From: Listeria immobilis
GTDB taxonomy: Bacteria > Bacillota > Bacilli > Lactobacillales > Listeriaceae
DNA: 64,000 bases
Assembly: GCF_014322765.1 (NCBI RefSeq)
Contig: NZ_JAASTZ010000005.1
Coordinates: 124,001 to 188,000, forward strand
Direction of reading: 5' to 3'
This document shows positions 58,759-64,000 of the stretch, one piece after another. The notes under the pieces are model-generated. The model was not told where the DNA came from. It made no database searches and was given only the letters and a program-made list of their open reading frames with translations. The position numbers and the translations under genes are program-made. Each line of letters starts with the position of its first letter. Positions within the stretch are counted from its first letter, which is position 1.

Positions 58759-61251
58759 CTATAAATACGCCTCTTCTGCACGAGCGACATTTGTTTTTTC
58801 GACTGTTTTTAACGTATCTTGCCATTCGTCAAACAAACATTCTATCGAAACTTTTCCAACATGTCCGTACAAATCACGATATAAACATTGACCTTGATAC
58901 ATATTCATTATTAAATCATGATTTTCTTCTGTATCTGCCATTTTCATCCAACTCAACATATCAGGAATAGCTTCTGATTCTTTAAAGGCAAAAGCTGTCC
59001 CAAAATTAGAAGTATCTTCATCTGAAATTTTTTGTGTCATAAATGCCATTGCATTTTCTTGGGAACGTCCTACTCTTCGCATAGATTTTTTTACTTTTCT
59101 TCCTTGTTGAGTCGTATTAAAAATCCATGCTTCATCCATGAATTCCATCGTTCGTTCCTCTGAATTTGCTCCAAATAGTTCGCAAAAACGACCTAAAGCA
59201 AACATAACCGCACTACTTGCTAGTTGAGATGGCGTATAATCTTCCATACTCGTTTCTGAATCTGGTAAATCTAAATTCTCTACTTCAAGGACAGTTCTTG
59301 CTTGTTCAAGAGATAGTGCTGGATTGGAACCATCGTGAACCAACAGTTTTAAAATAGAATCTTCTATTTTTCCTAACAATAGTTTACCTGCATTAGAAAC
59401 AGCTTCGTTAGAATGATTTTGCATACCACGTATCACATCGAGTGTTCCAACACGTTCTCCTAGAGCTTTTCGATTCAGTACTTCTTTAATCGACTGTAAA
59501 AAAGCTAATTCAACTACATCTTTATGTTCCCCAGAAAAGTCGTACACTTGGTTAATAATAATCTCTATCATTTCTTTGGCATTTCTACTGTCGTCAAACA
59601 ATTGAACCGGGTCTAATACTCCCCAATTTTCAGCGTTATTTGCATCTAATGTAACAAATTGAATTTTTTCTAATACATTCGCAAACAATGGATATTCCTC
59701 GTACAACCAATCTTGCTGTAATAAACCTTCGATATGTTTCCGTCTATCTTTTTTCGGGTCAATAAACAAAGTTTTAATTTTCATCATGCAAGCATAAATA
59801 TATATCACTGTCGATAAAAATGTTTTCCCTTCTCCCGTATCACCAGATATGAGTATATGAGGGCTTTTCGTTAGTGTTCTAGCAATTTGTTGATTTCCTA
59901 ACATAGGATGAAAAAGTACAAAATCTCGACTATTAGCGATAGCTGATTTTATATCTAAGTTATAAATATTTCTGTCAATCCATCCAATGTGCCAGCCAAT
60001 TTTATTTCCTAAATCCGCAGTAGCACCAAAAAGTGTTTCAGCTAAACCGTCACGCAACGTTTTTTGTTGCCAGTCCTTGTTTAAATACTCTAATTCCTTG
60101 CCGGGCAAGTTACGATAAAATAACTGCAGTTGATCGGCAACAGGAATTTTACAACTCACTCCTAAATCTTTCATATAGTTCTGAGCTAATTTAGCATTCA
60201 TTAAAGCTTCTTTCTTCGTACTACCAGTAACAATAATAGTCGCTATCCAATTCCATAAATATGTCGCTTCATTTTTTAAACTTTCTTGCAAATATTGGGT
60301 CATTTCACTAGCTTCTACTACATCACTATCGACATATCTTTTCGTTTCAGCTTGCTCCGTTATTTTTTCATTGATTTGCGTATCTTTAAATCCAATACCT
60401 GATTTAGTCGTTCCTTTGCTCTCAATAGTCGCTTTAATACTTAGTTCAACTGGAAACGGTAATTTTTGCAAATCATAAAATAAATGCATTTGGGACATAT
60501 CATCTCCCATTTCATCTACTGTTAGTAAAGAAACATAACTTTCTCCTTCAGGTGCTGTTAATTTCAAACATTTATGATATTTGGGACTAATAACCGTATT
60601 AGTAATATCAGACACTTTCATATTTTCTCGTACAATATCTTTATCATGTGCCATACCACGTATAAAAGCATAACGATTGATATACATCATTTCTTTTTGA
60701 GTCAATCTTTCTGCTTGTATGGATAGCATCGTAGATAATAAATTTTCCTCTGCATCTGAATAAGCTTCAAAAACATCTCCATAAACAATTCGTTCTAAAT
60801 GGAGTAAATTCATGATGTGCGCATTCGCAGTTAATGCAAGTGATTGTAAATTTTCTTTTATTCCTTGTTCTAAAGAGATAGAATTTGTAGGTAATCGAAC
60901 ACCAATCACAAAATCCGGTTTACTCGGCATACCTAAACGACCTTTTAAAATATGTGCTGTTTCCTCTGCATAATATTTTCCACTGGAAAAAACATCGTCC
61001 GCAAAATCAGATTCTAATTCCTGCAAACGATTCTCTAATTGCGCATCTTGAGGATATTCCCACAAATGAATACTTTTATAGCTATTCATTTCCTCTAAAA
61101 ACCGCTCCATTTTATTTTTTTGCCCAGCTATTTTCTTATCATCAAATTCCATTAAAGATGTTGAACGCAAGCGATAATATGCCCACATTTCATCCAATTG
61201 ATTCAATAATAAATTATTCTGGATGGCTTTCATGGGTGTTTGTATTGCCAT
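58759..61251 (-). CDS. VirB4-type conjugation ATPase (ConE-like)
   Basis: 830 aa. Walker A GDTGEGKT (about residue 469), Walker B MEFMDEAWIF and a downstream RRVGRSQENAMAFMTQ motif. This is the energising ATPase of the mating channel (ConE / Tn916 Orf16), acting at the inner face of the membrane. It overlaps the ConD-like gene by 38 bases. Confidence 0.93.
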   Translation of the reverse strand: MAIQTPMKAIQNNLLLNQLDEMWAYYRLRSTSLMEFDDKKIAGQKNKMERFLEEMNSYKSIHLWEYPQDAQLENRLQELESDFADDVFSSGKYYAEETAHILKGRLGMPSKPDFVIGVRLPTNSISLEQGIKENLQSLALTANAHIMNLLHLERIVYGDVFEAYSDAEENLLSTMLSIQAERLTQKEMMYINRYAFIRGMAHDKDIVRENMKVSDITNTVISPKYHKCLKLTAPEGESYVSLLTVDEMGDDMSQMHLFYDLQKLPFPVELSIKATIESKGTTKSGIGFKDTQINEKITEQAETKRYVDSDVVEASEMTQYLQESLKNEATYLWNWIATIIVTGSTKKEALMNAKLAQNYMKDLGVSCKIPVADQLQLFYRNLPGKELEYLNKDWQQKTLRDGLAETLFGATADLGNKIGWHIGWIDRNIYNLDIKSAIANSRDFVLFHPMLGNQQIARTLTKSPHILISGDTGEGKTFLSTVIYIYACMMKIKTLFIDPKKDRRKHIEGLLQQDWLYEEYPLFANVLEKIQFVTLDANNAENWGVLDPVQLFDDSRNAKEMIEIIINQVYDFSGEHKDVVELAFLQSIKEVLNRKALGERVGTLDVIRGMQNHSNEAVSNAGKLLLGKIEDSILKLLVHDGSNPALSLEQARTVLEVENLDLPDSETSMEDYTPSQLASSAVMFALGRFCELFGANSEERTMEFMDEAWIFNTTQQGRKVKKSMRRVGRSQENAMAFMTQKISDEDTSNFGTAFAFKESEAIPDMLSWMKMADTEENHDLIMNMYQGQCLYRDLYGHVGKVSIECLFDEWQDTLKTVEKTNVARAEEAYL

Positions 61252-61669
61252 TTTTATTGCCTCCTTTTTTTCTAACTTTATACAACAAACTAAAACGTAC
61301 GTCCTCTTCTACATGTGCTAATTTTTCGTCATGACAATACTCTTGTTTCGGAAATTTAATGAAAAATAAATAACTGATAAATCCCCAAAGAAACCGATAA
61401 ATATTTTTTCCATCAGGATTGACTTTTTGAATAAAAAAAGCAATACCAATTGGAAAGCCAATTAACAAGATAGAATCCCACATAGTAAATCCATGTGGGA
61501 TAATTTTTTGAATAATCCTTGCCCAAAAGAACAACATAACTAAAAAGGCTACAGTTAAATTGGCTAAAAAGGTTGCTGGAATATCAAAGTTAAATTCTAT
61601 AAAATTTCCAAATCGGCGAAATGAGTAAGGTATACGAAAAACACGTCGATAATTAAATACTTTACGCAT
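61214..61669 (-). CDS. TcpE/ConD-like conjugation protein
   Basis: 151 aa with two membrane helices (FLANLTVAFLVMLFFW and MWDSILLIGFPIGIAFFI) and the N-terminal VFNYRRVFRIPYSFRRFG typical of TcpE. Works with the VirB4-type ATPase in the transfer apparatus; usual size and place. Confidence 0.88.
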   Translation of the reverse strand: MRKVFNYRRVFRIPYSFRRFGNFIEFNFDIPATFLANLTVAFLVMLFFWARIIQKIIPHGFTMWDSILLIGFPIGIAFFIQKVNPDGKNIYRFLWGFISYLFFIKFPKQEYCHDEKLAHVEEDVRFSLLYKVRKKGGNKNGNTNTHESHPE

Positions 61670-61684
61670 ATTTCCACTCCTAAC

Positions 61685-61912
61685 TTAAAATCCAAACAAA
61701 CCAAGTCCCATATCAACAAATTCTGAAACCCGACTATAGTTGTAAATTAACCAATGAACAACGCCAGCTGATGCAAACAACATGACTATTTTTAATAAAT
61801 TAAATTTGGCGAGATGTTTTACCACAAAAACAATAACAAAAACCCATAACAAACCTGCGACTAAACCTTGAACAGCTGCTAAAGCTGTGCTTGTATCTGC
61901 TATTTGATTCAC
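61685..61912 (-). CDS. ConC/TcpD-like small membrane protein
   Basis: 75 aa with two hydrophobic helices (LVAGLLWVFVIVFVVKHL and LKIVMLFASAGVVHWLI). It fits the ConC/TcpD family by size and by its place between the ConB-like and ConD-like genes. Overlaps the ConB-like gene by 4 bases. Confidence 0.8.
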   Translation of the reverse strand: MNQIADTSTALAAVQGLVAGLLWVFVIVFVVKHLAKFNLLKIVMLFASAGVVHWLIYNYSRVSEFVDMGLGLFGF

Positions 61913-62916
61913 TTAACTTCCTCCCCATGCTCAAATTTTGTTACATAGTTGTTACCATCCCGTTTTTCCACCGTCAAACTAAATTGTTCACTCACGGTAA
62001 TTTTCGAATTTTTTTCGACCATCACAAGTAATCCCTGCACTAAATAAGTATTTTTTTCTACTCCATATACTTGAATATGTTGTACAGATTGATACGCATA
62101 CAATCCATTTAATGCTTCTGGTTTCTTCATCATATATGCCATATCTGCAGGTTTTAATTCTACATACTTACGCATAAAATCTGTCGTGAAGTCTTGTAAT
62201 TCTTGGCTCTTATCATCCTGAACTTGTTCTAATTCATTCGATGATTTTTGAGTAATTTTCGCTTGAGAAGATGTCACCGGGCTAAAGTAAGGCAATCCAT
62301 CAATGGATAAGCCTTGCTTGTTTTGAACAACAACGATATGCATTTCTGCTTGTTGTTCGGTTACTTTTCGTTCTGAAACACGCTGTTTCACCTTCTTTTT
62401 ATTGACAACTTTTTCAACCTCCCTCGAAGTCATTAGACTATCCTCATAACGAACGACATACACTAATTCTCGACCGTTCTTAGTAGATACAGACTTCTTT
62501 AATGCCATATCTTTTAAAGAACGCTCATTGTTGTTTTGACCTACTACAAAGTACTCTTCTTTCGCTTCATCGTCAGTCTGAACTAAAAATTGTTGCAATT
62601 TTTCTTTTCTCATATTCCGACTATTGGTATCCGACGGCACATTTATATAGGCTTTAACAAATTCTTTTGCATAATAATTTGCCTCTGTTTCAGATAAAGT
62701 TGCTTCACTGGTTGTTTCTTTCATCGTTGCTTGTGCTGGTACGGTTGTTTTATCTGCAGAACGTACAGCAATCAACAAACTTATCACGGAAAGAAAAACA
62801 ATAATTCCAAGTATTAGCCACACCATCGTTTGAAAGAATTTTCCCTTATCCTTCGGCATTGGAGAATTTGTTTTTTCCTTTTTTCTCATTTGAGAAAAAA
62901 ATGTTTTCTTATCCAA
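61909..62916 (-). CDS. TcpC/ConB-like conjugation protein
   Basis: 335 aa. Cytoplasmic basic N-terminus, one membrane helix (MVWLILGIIVFLSVISLLIA, about 30-50) and two extracellular NTF2/VirB8-like halves (about 85-210 and 235-330). TcpC/ConB proteins are VirB8-like scaffolds of the mating channel. It is the first transfer gene after the surface adhesin. Confidence 0.88.
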   Translation of the reverse strand: MDKKTFFSQMRKKEKTNSPMPKDKGKFFQTMVWLILGIIVFLSVISLLIAVRSADKTTVPAQATMKETTSEATLSETEANYYAKEFVKAYINVPSDTNSRNMRKEKLQQFLVQTDDEAKEEYFVVGQNNNERSLKDMALKKSVSTKNGRELVYVVRYEDSLMTSREVEKVVNKKKVKQRVSERKVTEQQAEMHIVVVQNKQGLSIDGLPYFSPVTSSQAKITQKSSNELEQVQDDKSQELQDFTTDFMRKYVELKPADMAYMMKKPEALNGLYAYQSVQHIQVYGVEKNTYLVQGLLVMVEKNSKITVSEQFSLTVEKRDGNNYVTKFEHGEEVK

Positions 62917-62966
62917 AAATTTTCCACCTTTCTAGCTAGTTTTTATTGATAAAAGCCAAACAAAAA

Positions 62967-63013
62967 GAAAGCTCATTCATTTAACTTTGACTAGTTAATG
63001 CAACAAGCTTTCT
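62967..63013. terminator. Bidirectional terminator between adhesin and transfer genes
   Basis: GAAAGCT...AGCTTTC with inner ATTTAACT/AGTTAAT pairs gives a long interrupted stem, followed by TTTTTGTTT on the minus strand and TATTTTTT on the plus strand. Confidence 0.75.
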
Positions 63014-63049
63014 ATTTTTTAGATCAAAGTATTCTACTTTGTAAAAAAA

Positions 63050-64000
63050 TTATTTAGCATCTTTACTTTTTCTATTTCTAGCAAGCAAGAATATTCCACC
63101 GGAAATCAATACAAGACCAGCAACAACCCACCAAATATTCATAGAATCCCCAGTTTTAACTAAAGTTCCTGCTTTTTCTACTTTTTTCACTGTTTTTGTA
63201 TGGGTAACAACGATATTTTTCGTATTTTCTGCTTTAATTTTTATTACTTGTCCATCTTGTTTAAGTGTAATACCTTCTTGTTTGAAAGAACCTGTATAAT
63301 TTTTCGGATTTTTCGTTTCCGTCAACGAATAAACTTTATTGGCTTTAATTTCAAAACTTGCTAATCCTTCCTTAGAAGTCACTGCCACTTGTTTTTGTCC
63401 TTCATTGTCAGTCAGTGTAAATTCCGCACCTGCTAATTTTGCACCTGACTTTTTGTCCACTTTAGTAATTTCAAGCTTTCCTTTTTTAATTTCATTCTTC
63501 GCAGTAATTTTAAAGATTTGCCCATCGTTCGCTAAAGTAATATTTTCTTCTTTGAACGAGCCTTTATAACCTTCCGGAAGTTTTGTTTCTTCTAAGGTGT
63601 ACGTTTTCCCACCTTCTAAATCAAACTTAAACATACCATCATCTTTTGTAGTCACAACTTGTTTTTGTCCTTCGTTGTCTGTCAGTGTAAACTCTGCTCC
63701 TGCTAAGGCTTTGTTCGTTTCTGCATCTACTTTTACTCCTTCAATGCTTCCACGTTTCAATTTATTGACAAAATCACCTGCATTCACATTGACATGGTTA
63801 TAGTCAATCGTGAACGGATGTTTTTCCCCATTTAACACATATCCATCAACTGTTCCAGTTTCCAACCAATAATATTCACCAAATGCAAGATTAGAAACAT
63901 TCCAAGAACCATCCTCAGCTGTAGTTACAGCTTTTACAGTCTTATCTTGAAAATTTCTCACTTCGATTTTTGCACCTTCTAAAGGTTTTTTGTTATCCGT
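63050..64000 (-). CDS. Cna_B-repeat cell-wall adhesin (partial, runs off right edge)
   Basis: At least 316 aa of the C-terminal end; the frame stays open to the window edge, so the N-terminus is missing. Three Cna_B-type domains are visible, two nearly repeating with AGAEFTLTDNEGQKQV. The tail is LVKTGDSMNIWW, a membrane helix and RNRKSKDAK, a sortase signal in which LPxTG is replaced by LVKTG. It probably aids mating-pair adhesion or is cargo of the ICE. Confidence 0.88.
   Translation of the reverse strand, partial: TDNKKPLEGAKIEVRNFQDKTVKAVTTAEDGSWNVSNLAFGEYYWLETGTVDGYVLNGEKHPFTIDYNHVNVNAGDFVNKLKRGSIEGVKVDAETNKALAGAEFTLTDNEGQKQVVTTKDDGMFKFDLEGGKTYTLEETKLPEGYKGSFKEENITLANDGQIFKITAKNEIKKGKLEITKVDKKSGAKLAGAEFTLTDNEGQKQVAVTSKEGLASFEIKANKVYSLTETKNPKNYTGSFKQEGITLKQDGQVIKIKAENTKNIVVTHTKTVKKVEKAGTLVKTGDSMNIWWVVAGLVLISGGIFLLARNRKSKDAK

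Noticed and set aside
1-64000. CRISPR array, rRNA operon or insertion sequence
   Set aside because: I saw no regularly spaced direct repeats with unique spacers, no rRNA sequence and no transposase-like ORF. The only close tandem repeats are the phased 11-bp array and coding repeats.

Overview
The window reads as a Listeria chromosome (low G+C Firmicute) with accessory DNA at both ends. The genus call rests on the 3' half of comK beside a serine integrase, which is the classic A118-type prophage site in Listeria, followed by a gene order (HTH regulator, fruA, 1-phosphofructokinase, DeoR regulator, pepC, DUF523, psuG, kinase, rsuA) that I recall from L. monocytogenes EGD-e after comK. I cannot resolve the species.

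Region 1 (1-21990) is the early half of an A118-like prophage. Almost all genes are on the minus strand, running from cro at 18.77 kb through a recombination/replication block (SbcC-like ATPase, RecT, MBL hydrolase, DnaD-like initiator, DnaC-like loader), a PcfK/PcfJ pair, many micro-genes, an HNH nuclease and an ArpU-type late regulator, to the terminase subunits (the large subunit is cut by the left edge). The lysogeny module (CI-like repressor, ImmA/IrrE peptidase, lipoprotein, serine integrase) is on the plus strand. Between these lies a patchwork (14.9-18.4 kb) where small plus-strand genes with near-identical extended -10 promoters are set into the minus-strand operon, plus a self-contained HTH/HTH/DUF1883 module with its own operator array.

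Region 2 (21991-51680) is ordinary chromosome: the comK 3' fragment, the fructose PTS operon, pepC, pseudouridine catabolism, rsuA, a Na+/H+ antiporter, amidohydrolase/MFS pair, a nagB-like gene, a HAD phosphatase, a YhgE/Pip protein with an Rrf2 regulator, a 1807-residue LPXTG surface protein with seven Listeria-Bacteroides-type repeats, a Crp/Fnr-like regulator and an Mga-like regulator.

Region 3 (51.9-64.0 kb) is one end of an integrative conjugative element of the ICEBs1/Tn916 superfamily. Two copies of a tRNA-Leu 3' end (51908-51959 and 53783-53837) bracket a 1.9-kb remnant with a broken tyrosine recombinase and a truncated methyltransferase. Beyond the second copy the genes follow the ICEBs1 order in reverse: lipoprotein (yddJ-like), yddI-like, cell-wall hydrolase (cwlT position), conG-like, a DUF1874 protein (yddF; the fold of the AcrIII-1 ring-nuclease anti-CRISPR), conE, conD, conC, conB, then a Cna_B-repeat surface adhesin cut by the right edge.

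The most unusual points are an exactly 11-bp-phased five-copy repeat and extended -10 placed ahead of a terminator upstream of the prophage late genes; two possible short antisense transcription units in the prophage; the duplicated opposing-gene modules; and the DUF1874 gene together with a candidate exclusion lipoprotein in the ICE.
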